64,000 nucleotides of DNA from Pseudisothecium myosuroides (taxonomy: Eukaryota; Streptophyta; Bryopsida; Hypnales; Lembophyllaceae): positions 17,112,001 to 17,176,000 of the forward strand of contig OX637295.1 of assembly GCA_951799445.1 (NCBI GenBank), read 5' to 3'. Below are positions 33,181 to 44,136 of the stretch, one piece after another. Position 1 is the first letter of the stretch. The number at the start of each line of letters is the position of its first letter. The position numbers and the translations under genes were made by a program. The notes beneath the pieces were generated by a model. The model saw only the letters and a list, made by a program, of their open reading frames with translations. It was not told the origin of the DNA and did not search any database.

Positions 33181-34095
33181 TTAATTTCTAAAGTTCCATT
33201 GTCCCCTTGAAAGACAAAATGGATTTTGGGCACGCTCCTATGGTCTCAATATTTGTAGTAAATTTTTTGAAATTTTTGTGAAGATAAGAAAAAACATTAA
33301 CTTTCCAAAAATACAATTTTTATTTCAATCAATGCCTAGAGAAAAGCCCTTTTTTTAGTGTGGCGGGCAGAAAAAAACCTTCAAAAAACTTTAAATAATT
33401 TTTTTTAAGATTTGTTTCTCATAGATTATCTTTTTGTCTACATTTGAAGCTTTGATTCATTCTATTTGGATTAGTAATGAAAAAGTTATGGACAATCTTG
33501 CTTTTGGGGCAATCTAAGCACCTTCTTGAAAATATAACGTGTGGGATTCATTTTTGAATGCAAATTTTACAAGTTTTAAAAAAAATTGTTAAACAAGGTT
33601 AACCTTGCTTGCTTGAATAATCTTACTATTGAGATTATTGTGTTTCAATTCCATTTTAGAGCTATTAACAAATTAGTTTTTCCTTCAATCGATCTTGAAC
33701 CTACTTCTATTTAAGAATTTTTTAATAAATGAAAACTAAGTGTATGTTTTCTTGAATTTTTTTAAAAGATTTTCAACTCAATTCTTCATCATATAAGATT
33801 AGAAATTCAAAATCAATAGAGCAAGAAGTTCAAGTTAAAAAGGTTCAAAGCTCAAAAAATGTAGTGGAGCAAGGTGCAAGAAAACTTGTTTCCATTAGTT
33901 TAAATGCAAATATCTTGCAATCTACATGGTCAAAGTTTCTAAAATTTCTTCCACACATTCTTGCATTAGTCTAGTACATCCTACAACTAGATATGAAAAA
34001 AAACATTAAATTTTTATTTTTTTTGTTGTTTGCTATGTAAATGGCAGCTTTGAGTGGTTTTTGATGGAAAAAGGCCTTAGGACTTCGGGGATTAA
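33181..34095. mobile_element. TTAA-bounded element
   Basis: TTAATTTCTAAAGTTCC at the left (worn) and GGACTTCGGGGATTAA at the right, with the typical interior (TCCCCTTGAAAGACAAAATGG, GATTCATTCTATTTGGATTA, ATATCTTGCAATCTACATGG). About 915 bp, close to 2255-3178 in layout. Confidence 0.65.
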
Positions 34096-34819
34096 AATCA
34101 TTATAAAAATGAATTAAAAAATCAATGGGCCCTATATTGCTACAAACTTCACTGGACTAATATAGAACCAAGGGACCAAAAATTAGCAAAAAATGGATAT
34201 ATGAACATTTTGATTTTTAATAATTTTGAAAAAAATCATAAAAATGAACTAAAAAATGAACATCTTCCTGAGTTTCTGTACTTCATTGTGCTTGAATTGC
34301 ACCAAATACTTCTAAAAGAATTTTTTTAATTCCAATTTTTGCACAAAAGACACACAATTTAAGAACATGTGCACGCCACACATGTAAGAATTTGCATAAA
34401 ACCTTGTCAACACTACGTGTTAATCTTAGCACAACACCTACAATCTCAATTTTTCACTCTGAATGTGCATTTTTAGGTCAACATTAGGACTAAAACTCCC
34501 TAAAATGGCGAAAATAGACATCCAATTGAGATCTCTTTCAAAATATCAAAATAATTTTTTAAAAATGCAAAAAATTACTCCATATCTGCAACTATTACAT
34601 GTACCTTCATTTCAAATTTCATGCAAATTAAATATACACCACAAAAATTATAGCTGAGAAACCACTTGTCCAAAGGTAAAGGAACAAAAAATAGGACAAG
34701 TGTTTTATACAACCACCCATTACTTCAATGATCATGAAGCGGTTTAAATAAGATAAACATATCCTTAAACATCATATTAACTTTGTAATACCACTAGAAG
34801 ACAAAAAATGTTCAATGAA
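34096..34819. repeat. Copy of the 14080-15110 repeat, cut by an insertion
   Basis: It runs in parallel with 14100-15106 up to TGTTCAATGAATG. There the large inverted element begins, and the expected ACTTTTAAG continuation is missing. Confidence 0.75.
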
Positions 34820-36017
34820 TGTGAGCTCCCAATTTGTCACTTAGGACTCGTAGATTTTTTTTTTTGAAAAATTGCAATTTAAAGTTAATAAAAGTATACA
34901 AAAAGACATAAAGAGAATGTAGAACCAGAATAGGGTTTAAATTTGAGTTTATACCTATAATATTATAACTCAAATTTAAACCAAATACCTATAATATTAT
35001 AGTATTTGGTTTAAATTTGAGTTTATACCTAGAACTTCTCCAAATCTTGCCTAAAAATAGAATAAAAATAACGAGATAGCGGGATTTGGAGGGTTTGAGT
35101 TACATACCCCAAAAGGGCTAAATCCCACTATAAATGTGGCAATTCATGGCTAAGTTGGTCTAAGGGATCCACGGTGAGGCCACTAGGTCGGGTCCTAGAG
35201 TTAGATTTAGAATTCCCCATTAAATCAATGAATTCCCAAAATCTCATGTAGGAGCCACTAACGCAAGACAAACCCGTGGAGGAATCTACTGCCCAAGGAT
35301 GGTGTTCTAAGAAAAATCCCATGCCAAGAGTCCAACGGTGAAATCGATTCACTAAGATTTCCTCATCTACAGAAGATTCCCGCACCATCAACAATTTAAG
35401 GAGATGGCCAGTTTGGATCTCCATTAACCAATTGTGCCAGGTACAAAAATGCACCTCCACATCTTTCATACGACTCCCTGAGAGGTCACATGAAAATTCC
35501 CGGCATCTTCCGACTTGGAGAAGAACCTCTTCCGGACGGGCAACCGTTCTAACCTCCAATGAGAATTTCGTGGAAATTATCAAAGTTACGGTAAAATTTT
35601 ACTATAAATTAGAATAGTTTGTTTTATGTTAATAATGTGCTCCGTTAAGTTTCACGACATTCCGATAGCAGCAAGTACCCGAACCGGTGAGATTCCTCCG
35701 GAATTATTCACGTGATGGGGTCCCCGCGACGTTGATTGGCATTCCAAAACCATACGATAGTGAAATGAGGTCAACCAAGAGTCCTTTCCAGCTCTCTCAC
35801 ACCTACCGGAGACCCTAGGCTAATTACTTTTCTCAAAATAGGAAACCCCCAAGATTTAGAAATTTACCACGACTTGATTTTTAAAACTAAATTAACTTAC
35901 GATGGGTTTTTGGTTCCAGTACAAGAGGGAGAGGGCGTTAGGATTACACACGGCAATCTGGAACCAACGGCGCAATTCATTCGACGATTGGAGTTAATCT
36001 TCAAAAGTTAGGATGTT
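34820..36017 (+). mobile_element. Left inverted arm, outer part
   Basis: It starts TGTGAGCTCCCAATTTGTCA and matches the reverse complement of 54820-55977 over its whole length (ends, the GATTGGAG block, the hydrophilic ORF). AT-rich palindromes lie at 34932-35010. The arm breaks off at GGATGTT (36017), where a CACTA element starts, and resumes at 49558. With that element removed, this arm plus 49558-51050 forms a long terminal inverted repeat with 52925-55977. Confidence 0.85.
35128..35583 (-). CDS. Conserved hypothetical ORF in the left arm, 151 codons
   Basis: The product has no family I recognise. It is noteworthy because the opposite arm carries the same frame (55262-55576, plus strand), with many substitutions but no frame break over about 90 residues: shared VGRC..FS.DL.GSRMKDV, then MEI.TGHLL and GMGF.LEHHPWAVDSSTG. 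Both read outward from the centre to the arm end. It is soluble in character, with no signal or membrane segment. It could be a transposon-encoded accessory protein or a captured host exon. In the right arm it is cut short by a stop after WAVDSSTGPVLH. Confidence 0.4.
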   Translation of the reverse strand: MIISTKFSLEVRTVARPEEVLLQVGRCREFSCDLSGSRMKDVEVHFCTWHNWLMEIQTGHLLKLLMVRESSVDEEILVNRFHRWTLGMGFFLEHHPWAVDSSTGLSCVSGSYMRFWEFIDLMGNSKSNSRTRPSGLTVDPLDQLSHELPHL

Positions 36018-36679
36018 CACTATTAGAAAACCAAGTTTTTTGTGATGTTAGAAGAAAACGTTAATGTCTGCTGAAACAGGACTAAGTCACTGGAGCTTTG
36101 GCCAAGGTAGTGTGGATTTTGTCTGATGCTCCAAAAAACAAGCAGATGCCATAGTGAAAATGAATGGATGTTGCAGAGGACGTGCATGCTGTGAAGAACA
36201 TTTTTTAAAACATTGCTTTGGAACTTGGGACGTCAGACATACCGGGTAGCTGCCACGTGGACTTTCCATTGGGGTTTCATTGGATTGACCTTATGTGGTC
36301 AGACGGGTAACGTGGACCATTTCGCAAGAGAAAGGAGAACGGGCAGCTGCTTCCCTTGATTGCCAGAAAAGAGAGCCACGTAAGGATGAAAAAATTAAGG
36401 ATTGATTGAAATGTGTGAATTTCCTCGCAATTCTGTTGACAAGTTGGAAGGAAGTCATGCGAGGCAATTATTGAATCTGAAAATATGGAATATAAAAAAG
36501 CATAGGGCCGCCCAAACGGGATGACGGTCTGTTTTGAGATTTGCTTCTTTAGCTACAGTAGAAATTGAACTTCGGAAGTAAATTCAGATAAGTTTTTTGA
36601 TTTAATTGGAAATTGCTAACGGACTACTTCATAAAAAAATGAATTTCAATTAGCTTGCCCCATACTAATTACTCCACGT

Positions 36680-37045
36680 TTATTTTATTTTATTTTATTT
36701 TTTTTGAACAAATGGGAGACCCACTGCATTAAAAGAAACCAAAGAACAACAACCAAGCCTCAACGGCTGGACATAAAGAGCCACAAAAAATCGGCCCGCG
36801 GAGAGAACCAAGAGCCACTAAAAGAAAGAACACTCCGGAGGACGAACCTTGTTCCAGAACACCTCTTTATCTCCCCTCCTACTAGCAAGGACAGGAGATT
36901 GAAGCTAGACCTGTTCAAACCTACTGTGGAACCTATTTGACAGATGGGGATGATGGCGAGCTCCACATTGAGCCTTAATTTGCGCTGCACGACCCGCATC
37001 TAAGAGTGCTTCCCACAGAGCCTGTTACCCATTGGCACGAGGCCA
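36680..37045 (-). mobile_element. Possible 3' end of a non-LTR retroelement
   Basis: Read on the minus strand, a stretch of mixed composition with a 79-codon frame (36760-36999) ends in CAAAAAAAATAAAATAAAAT, an A-rich tail. Such a tail after a 5'-truncated coding end is typical of LINEs. No reverse-transcriptase motif is left, so the assignment is tentative. Confidence 0.35.
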
Positions 37046-37420
37046 AGGAGCATTGGCAATTACTCCACATTTAGCACCACATGAATTTTTTTAAATAATT
37101 ACACTGCAAGCTTTTGAAACTGACCTGTGATTGCATACTATAAGGCATCTGATCTATATTAGGCTAATCACTTCAGCATCATGTATCTGAGTAACATGCA
37201 TCAACAGTGAATCCAAAATAAGACAGCATTGAATCTTCACAAATAACAAGAATTATTGTTGAATCTTCACATGAATCTTGTTACTTGGATTACTATTTTA
37301 GTGTATATGTTGTACAATTCTAAATAATCTCAAGTTCTTCAACAACATAGCATACTTGACTTCAACAATGAATCAAAATTAACACCACCATTTAGGACAT
37401 TTTTCCTAACAAATTTATAA

Positions 37421-38370
37421 TTAACCCCTGAAGTTCTATGCTTATATTTTCACCGAAAACACTCAAAAATTGCCATTTTTAGTACAAGTACCTAAATTTT
37501 GAAAAAAAATAAATTTGACACATGTAACCGTAGGATCTTGTAGTATGCTAACTTGTGAATACGTAGAAAAAATTTCAAAAATTTCCACCACGTGGATTGC
37601 AAGATATAAGCATTCAAATTCATTGAAATCATTTTTTTGGCCTTGTAGAAAACAGGGCAACTGCACTTCTCAAGCTCACTTTCCTATTAAAAAAATGTCC
37701 AAAATGGTGGTGACTCTTTGGATTCTCTTTCCTAGACAAGTTCGCTACATGCTTGAAATATTTCACATCATTTGGAATTGTCTCGGGAATTGTACAACAT
37801 ATAGGGAAAAAATAGTGAGTAGAAAGAAGTAGAGAATGATTCAAAATACAAAATTGTTAAGGATTTAGTTATGCAATTGAAAAATGCCAATTTCAATGGT
37901 TGCAATGTTGGAACAATCTACATCCTGTGATTTTATTTTATTTTTCAAAAAATATTGAAAATTGAGTAAGATAAAAGGTTTCAAAGTTTTATTTTAGAGT
38001 CGAGAGTCCATAATTGCCCGCAAACTAAAACTCCTCAAAACTTTTGACTTGTTGATTGAAATGGAATGATTCAAAGCTTTCCTTGTATATATAACACTCC
38101 AAAAAATCAATTTCTAATTTTTGTTTTTAAAAGAAGTTATTTTTTCTAATCTGCTTGGACTACCTAGTTACAAAATAAATAATTAACATATTAGGCCATG
38201 ACTTTTTGACTCCTATTCCCAAATGTCATGAAATTTAGTGCATATGAAGATATTCCTTGTCCCCACCTTCTATCAAAATTTCAGCCTGAAATATGTTAAT
38301 CTCCAGTCACATGTACCTGCCCAAAATTTCTATGTTGCCAAAAAACACTTCTTGGTCCTTTAGGAGTTAT
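37421..38370. mobile_element. TTAA-family element inside the CACTA element
   Basis: TTAACCCCTGAAGTTC at the left and TTGGTCCTTTAGGAGTTA at the right. The interior is close to 19085-19968. Confidence 0.7.
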
Positions 38371-38714
38371 CAAGTGCACTTGCCCATTTTTTTACGAAGC
38401 CAAAAAAATATTTATATCTATCAAAACAGTTATATCTTGCAATGAACACGGTGGATATTTCAGAAGTTACTCCCACTTGTCTCCAAATTTGTATACTACA
38501 GGATTGTACGCTTACATGTGTCCAAATATGTTTTTCACTGATATTTGGTACTTGTATTAGAAATGGCACTTCCAAACCGGTTATTGTGAAAATATAGTCA
38601 TAAACATTAAGGCTGACATTTGGAACCTTTTGTTGATATGAGTTAATTTATGTTCCTACAAGGGTCATCGCTAAATTTTTAACCAAATAATAGCTAGATG
38701 AACTAATTAGTTCA

Positions 38715-39703
38715 TTAATCCCTCACCGTCCAAAAGGGACCAAAAGTGACCTCACATAGTTTCAAGTCCAATTCAAAGTGCTTTAACTTTTGCATCCAAT
38801 GTCCAAATTCAATAAAATTTGTTGGTAAATTTGTGTTCTCTTTTCTAGTTTGTGTGGTAAAGTTTTCAGATCAATCCAATATGTATTGATTTTTTGAAAG
38901 CCAATCAAAGTTTGCAAGTTCAAATTTGAATTCACCAAACTGCATTTGATGGTTGCAACTTGGGGGACTTGTATTTCCTTCATCCAATGTTTATTTTCAA
39001 ACAAGTTTGTTTGATTATGTTCCCCTTGAAGTCTAGTTATTGTGATAAAATTTTCATATCAATCTCAGTTGTTTTGAATGTTTGGGAGCAATTCAAAGTT
39101 CAAAATCTTGACATTTTGGAATTGTAGTGAACTTTGGCAGCTTGTTTCTTCTCCATACAATGTCTATTTTCAGTAGAAAAAATTTGAAAAAGTTGCTCAT
39201 ACTAGTCTAGTTTGTACAAAGTAAATTTCATATCAATCCAAGAAGTTATGAGTGACTGAAAAGGATTTTAGTAGAAGGAGATTCAGCCCTAGATGTGTTT
39301 TTTGCAACTTTTCTTTTTATTTTCTAACATTTCAAAGCCATTTTGCAGACACAATGAGTCAATTGAATGATATTTTTTTTACCAATGTCTTTGCATACTG
39401 GTTTTGAATAACTTTATAGTATAAAGTTTTTTCATTTGAGTAGGTCTGGAAATCAAATTTCACCTCCAAATGTGTTGCTAGGAAAATTTCAGCATCCATA
39501 TTCAACACTAAAACATAATAATCTTGCAATCTACATGGCCAAATGACTCCAAATTTGATTCATGTCATGACTGTACAGTACAACACGTACACTACAAGAT
39601 TGTACAATTGAGATTTCTATAACTTAGTGACATTAGGATTCAGAACACTTAAAAAGCAATGATGTTTCTGAATCCTAAAAGGGCTTGGGCTTATGCGGGT
39701 TGA
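38715..39703. mobile_element. TTAA-family element, second copy of the 16295-17276 subfamily
   Basis: TTAATCCCTCACCGTCC at the left, and then a colinear match to 16310-17230 (GTGCT.TAACTTTTGCATC, GATTCAGCC.TAGATGTG, CACAATGAGTCA). The right end is blurred at GCGGGTTGAT, where another family left end (TTGATCCCTAAAGTCCC) begins. Confidence 0.65.
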
Positions 39704-39776
39704 TCCCTAAAGTCCCAAAGCCTTTCTCCTAGAAAACCCCACTCATAACTGGCACTTTTCTATAGCAAAGAGCAAC

Positions 39777-39780
<4 letters not shown>

Positions 39781-39847
<67 letters not shown>
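39781..39847. repeat. (TA)n microsatellite
   Basis: About 33 uninterrupted TA units. Confidence 0.98.
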
Positions 39848-39850
<3 letters not shown>

Positions 39851-40584
39851 CGCAAGATCTTGTACTAGACTAGTATAAAAATGTATAGAAGAAATTTTAG
39901 AAACTTTGACTATGTACATTGTAAGATATTTGCATTTAAAATAAAAGAAGCAAGTTATTTTGCACCTTCTTGAACTACATTTTTTTGCTTTGGACCTTTA
40001 AAATTTTAGCTCTATTGATTTTGAATTAAAAACTTTATGTAATGAAGAATTGAGTTGAAAATGTAGGAAAAAGAATTCAGTAACCACACATTTTAGTGTT
40101 CACTCATTTAAATATATTTAAGTAGAAGTAGATTGAAGATTGAAGAGAAAACTAAATTGTTAATAGTTCTACATGGATTTGGAACACAATAATCCCAAAA
40201 ATAATCCCACTGGTGAGATTGTCCTTGCAAGCACAGTTAAGCCTGTCCAACAATTTTTTTTCATAATTGTAAAAATTGCATTCTAAAATTAATTGTACAA
40301 CTCCTATTTTCTAAAAGATGCTTAGATTGTCCAAAATACAAGATTGTCAATAACTTTCTCATTACTAATCCAAACAGCATGAATTAAAGCTTCAAAAGTA
40401 GAAAAATATATTATCTATAAGAAACAGTTTTTAAACTTTTTTTCATGTAAAGTTTTTTTGACACTTTTCTTTGCCCACCAAAGTAAAAAAAAAGGGCTTC
40501 TTGTGCCATAACTTTTGCTCAAAGACACCAACTAAAATAAAATGATTTAATATGTACTTGTTCAATGTTGTGCACTGCACTTCC
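39848..40584. other. TTAA-family interior in reverse orientation
   Basis: CGCAAGATCTTGTACTAGACT, TTGTAAGATATTTGCATTT and the AATCCAAACAGCATGAAT block are complements of family interiors such as 33480-33980. Ends are unclear and there is no gene. Confidence 0.45.
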
Positions 40585-40912
40585 AAGGTAGTAGGTTTTA
40601 AAAGAGCTCACGCTCAAAATTCGCCTAGCTCCTCAAATGAATACTACTTGAATATATTGTTTTTAAATAGCCTTCGGCAATGTACAAATATTGTACATTG
40701 CCAAAGTTGGGTGATTTTTGAGCTTTATAGCATTTCAACTTCAAAATTTTGTAACTAATTCTACAAAGCTACAAAAAAAATGAAACAACTTGGATTCGAT
40801 GCCAATTCCACTTACCTTTCAAGGAAAAAATATTAAAAAATATTTCAAAAACTATCAACCCCAAAAATTTAGTTCCACCTCTTCAATGGCCAATTTGTGG
40901 ACCTCCTAGCTT
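40585..40912. mobile_element. AGGTAG-ended mariner-like MITE
   Basis: AGGTAGTAGGT at the left and ACCTCCTAGCTT at the right. The interior CATTTCAACTTCAAAATTTT and ATGAAAC.ACTTGGATTCGATGCC agrees with 43470-43803. A GGCAATGTACAAATATTGTACATTGCC hairpin lies near 40677. Confidence 0.65.
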
Positions 40913-42527
40913 ATATGATTGTATGCAACTAATTGAGGGAACTTCAAAGATGCTCTCCAATAAATTTATAGATCTACAAACACATATATTGTGAGATTTT
41001 TGCATTAGAAGTAAAGGAAGCTTAATTTTGTTTTCCTTGCTTCACTTCATTTTCAAGCTTCTTGTGAGATGCACTCTAAATTCAATAACTAGTGAATTAA
41101 ATTTATTAATTATGTATCTACTGATATTAGTTTCATTGTTGAACAAGTACTTCCTCATCAAAACAATAAATTTGCAATGCTCAATGCCTAAAGGAACAAA
41201 GCCATTCTTCTATCACTCAGCAAATCTATACTACAGAGTACTATTTAAGTTGCATTCAGCCAAAAAAACAAATTATATTTTTAGTCTTCCATGTAATTGT
41301 AGGATCTTGGAATTTAATTATTGTTCTTGATCGTGTTCAAGGTACGCAACTCCCATATTATATTGCCATGAATATTATCACTTATAATGCATTTTAGTCC
41401 AATCTTAAGCAACTTAATTTGTTTTAAAGTAGAAAACTCTTGTAGTCCTTTTAACAAGGAATTCAAAAATGTAATTATATATGTGAAATGAATATTCTTT
41501 GAGGACAATAATAGCATTGAAAACCTAATTGTATGAATTATTTTAATACATGTATCTTGGAACAAGCTACCCATCTATATTTTAATAAAAAATTAAGATC
41601 TTATTATAATAAATAGAACACTGCAAATGAATTTTGATTTTATGGAAGACTTCAAATGGAAGAAACTATTTGTATGGATTTTTGACAATTATTCATAAGG
41701 GTTTCAATTCTTCATTTATATTGTAAATTTTTTTTAATAAATGTGCAACCCAACATTTTCTACATCTCATTTTTATTTAATTTGCTCTTCATCTAACTTT
41801 TTGGTCCTTTTCATTTGATAAAATTTAAAAAAAACTATCCTCTAAACCATTTTAATGCCAACGACCCTTGCGTATAATACAAGAGTTGTATACCTGGGAT
41901 CATATCATCATAATTATTTGAATTTGTATAGGAATTTGTACCGTAATGATTGTAAGATATTAGAATTCAAAGTTGAATTTGTTCTTTAGAAAAAATGCTT
42001 GATTACTATTCCAAATTACTTTCACCACCACTTTCAGATTTTTTTTACACTATTGCGTTTGAAATTGAGTTTCTTGCTGTTAAAGAATAGAAAAATAAGT
42101 GTACGACTTGCTCAAAGAGTATATTTTCATTCTTCTAAAATAATTATGGAAAAGTATGCGCAAGATTCACCAAAAAAATGAAGCATCAATAGCTATAAGA
42201 TCATATTCAAATAGAATAATCCAAGCTGTGATGTTGTTGTACCAAGGAAATTTTATATCTTCAAATTTTTTTCACAAGAACTTGTAAAAATTGCATTAGT
42301 GTCATTGCAAGAAATACTTGCCGGTTTTGGCTCTAAAAGGCCTATTCCAATGAATATTGTGACTCTTGAAAAAAAAAAGGGGGAAAAAAAAATTATTGAC
42401 GAATAGTGTTATGAAATTTTTACCATATAATCTGAAACAAGTGAAGTATAATATACTACACTTAGGTGTTAAAATGTATATATTTTTTCTATTTCCTTGG
42501 GTAGTTTTGAGTGGTTTTGACAAACGG
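40913..42527. other. AT-rich sequence inside the CACTA element
   Basis: No gene is recognised. ORFs at 41028 and 41314 lack family features. 42306 carries a TTGCAAGAAATACTTG end without a partner. Confidence 0.4.
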
Positions 42528-43466
42528 TTAACCCCTAAAGGACCGTTGTCCCTTCGGGGGACAAATGCGTTTTTGGGCAGGTACCTACGGGCTGAAATTT
42601 TATCCTGATTTTTTGAAACTTTTTTTGGAGCTTGAACAGCTGATTAGCTTCGTGGGAATATAATTTTTTCCACAATCGGTGCCCGGGAACAATAGTTATG
42701 ACCAAATAAGCTGAAAACAAGGGACAGCGGGCAGCCCGGGCAGCAGAAAAAAAATGGACAAAAATTTGAATTTTTTTTTTAATATTTTTTTTTGATAGTT
42801 TATATTTTTTCTATCTGGAAAGCTTTGATTCATTTCATTTGGATATGTTATGAGAAAGTTATGGATATTCTTGTTTTTCGGGCAGTTAGAGCATCTTCTT
42901 GAAAAAAATAACTTGTAGGATTCATTTCTGAATGCAATTTTCCAAATTTTTCAATTTTTATTTTTTTTCATGGTGTAATCTACTTGCTAGAACAATCTCA
43001 CCATTGGAATTAGTGCATTTTAATTCCATCTAAAATATATGAATATTTTAGATTTTCCTTCTATCTTGGACCTACTTCTACTTAACAATTTTTTTAAGAA
43101 TGATAATTAAGTTTTTTTGAATTTTTTTTTCCCCCTAGACTCTCAACTCAATTCTCTACAATAAAGATTTAAAGCTCAAAACGCTGTAGTGCAAAAATTT
43201 TAAGTTAAAAAATGTTTAAAGCCAAAAAATCTAGCCCTGCAATGTGCTGAAAAACTTGTTTTTTTCACTTTAAACACCGATATCTTGCAATCTGTGCGGT
43301 CAAAAATTCTGAATTTTTTTCCATACATTCTCATACTAGTTAGGTGTAAGATCCTACGGTTAGATGTTCAAAAAAAACATTTTTAAATTTTTTTTATACT
43401 TTGCTATAGAAATGGTAGTTTTCAGTGTTTTTTGGCAGAAAAAGGCCTTGGGCCTTTAGGGGTTAA
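42528..43466. mobile_element. TTAA-bounded element, best-preserved copy
   Basis: The left end TTAACCCCTAAAGGACCG and the reverse complement of the right end TTAACCCCTAAAGGCCCAAG are clean inverted repeats, each on a TTAA. A second small palindrome, TGTCCCTTCGGGGGACA, follows the left end. Length 939 bp, no coding capacity. Confidence 0.85.
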
Positions 43467-43469
43467 ATA

Positions 43470-43803
43470 AGGTAGGAGGTTCTGAAATTGCACAAGTTCT
43501 AAAATTGCCCACCCTACTCAAATGTACACTGCTTGTAGGTGTTTTTTTTCATAGCCTTCAGTAATGTACAAACAATGTACATTTTAGGGGGTGGGCAATT
43601 TTAGAGCCCTATGCCACTTCAACTTCAAAATTTCATAACTAATTTTAGAAAGCTCCAAAAAATATGAAACGACTTGGGTTGGATGCCAATCCCTCGTGTC
43701 TTTCAAGGAAAATTTACTAAAAAATATTTTGAGACGTTTCACCTCCCCAAAATTCAAAATTCAATTTCAGCTCTTAAATGAGCGATTTATGGACCTCCTA
43801 CCT
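43470..43803. mobile_element. AGGTAG-ended mariner-like MITE, 334 bp
   Basis: AGGTAGGAGGT and its mirror ACCTCCTACCT, flanked by TA on both sides (43468-43469, 43804-43805). It abuts the preceding TTAA element by 2 bp. The internal hairpin is TGTACAAACAATGTACA-like. Confidence 0.8.
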
Positions 43804-43805
43804 TA

Positions 43806-44136
43806 ATGGTCATCCTCGCTTTCTTGTTTTATTTTTCTGAGGTTTGGTCGAGGTTCTGGGTCGTTCAACCCAAGTTGTGTGGCAAGGGTTTTGGTTTTGG
43901 TAGGGAGGGGCGGTGATTGACCGTTGTGGTGTTGAGCTCAATCCGGTTGTCGTGGATTCTGCAACTTGTTTCGGGATTTGGAGAGGGTTTTTGATTGCAT
44001 TTGGGGATGTAAAATTCAAACCAGAAAGTTTGGTTGTTTTGTGTACAGGGTAAGTCTGGTAGGCGGAGGATTGGGTGATGAAAGATAATTGCGGTGCTGC
44101 AGCTGGGAATTTGTAAGCGTGCAAACAAGGAGCAGT
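43806..44136 (+). promoter_or_regulatory. Captured 5' leader/promoter region of the pyridoxal kinase fragment
   Basis: The sequence is of mixed composition, pyrimidine- and G-rich, directly upstream of the pyridoxal kinase ATG, and unlike the AT-rich repeats around it. It probably came along with the gene. The long minus-strand frame 43810-44256 overlapping it has no family features. Confidence 0.45.

Noticed and set aside
34820..36017. Arm segment starting TGTGAG as a solo LTR
   Set aside because: The related segment is inverted rather than direct, no target duplication, primer-binding site or polyprotein is seen, and the arm continues past the CACTA insertion.
39781..39847. (TA)n run as a regulatory or replication feature
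   Set aside because: An ordinary microsatellite inside a TTAA-family fragment; nothing nearby supports a function.
41028..41574. 100- and 86-codon frames
   Set aside because: AT-rich chance frames dominated by Leu, Ile, Asn and Lys, without conservation in related repeat copies.
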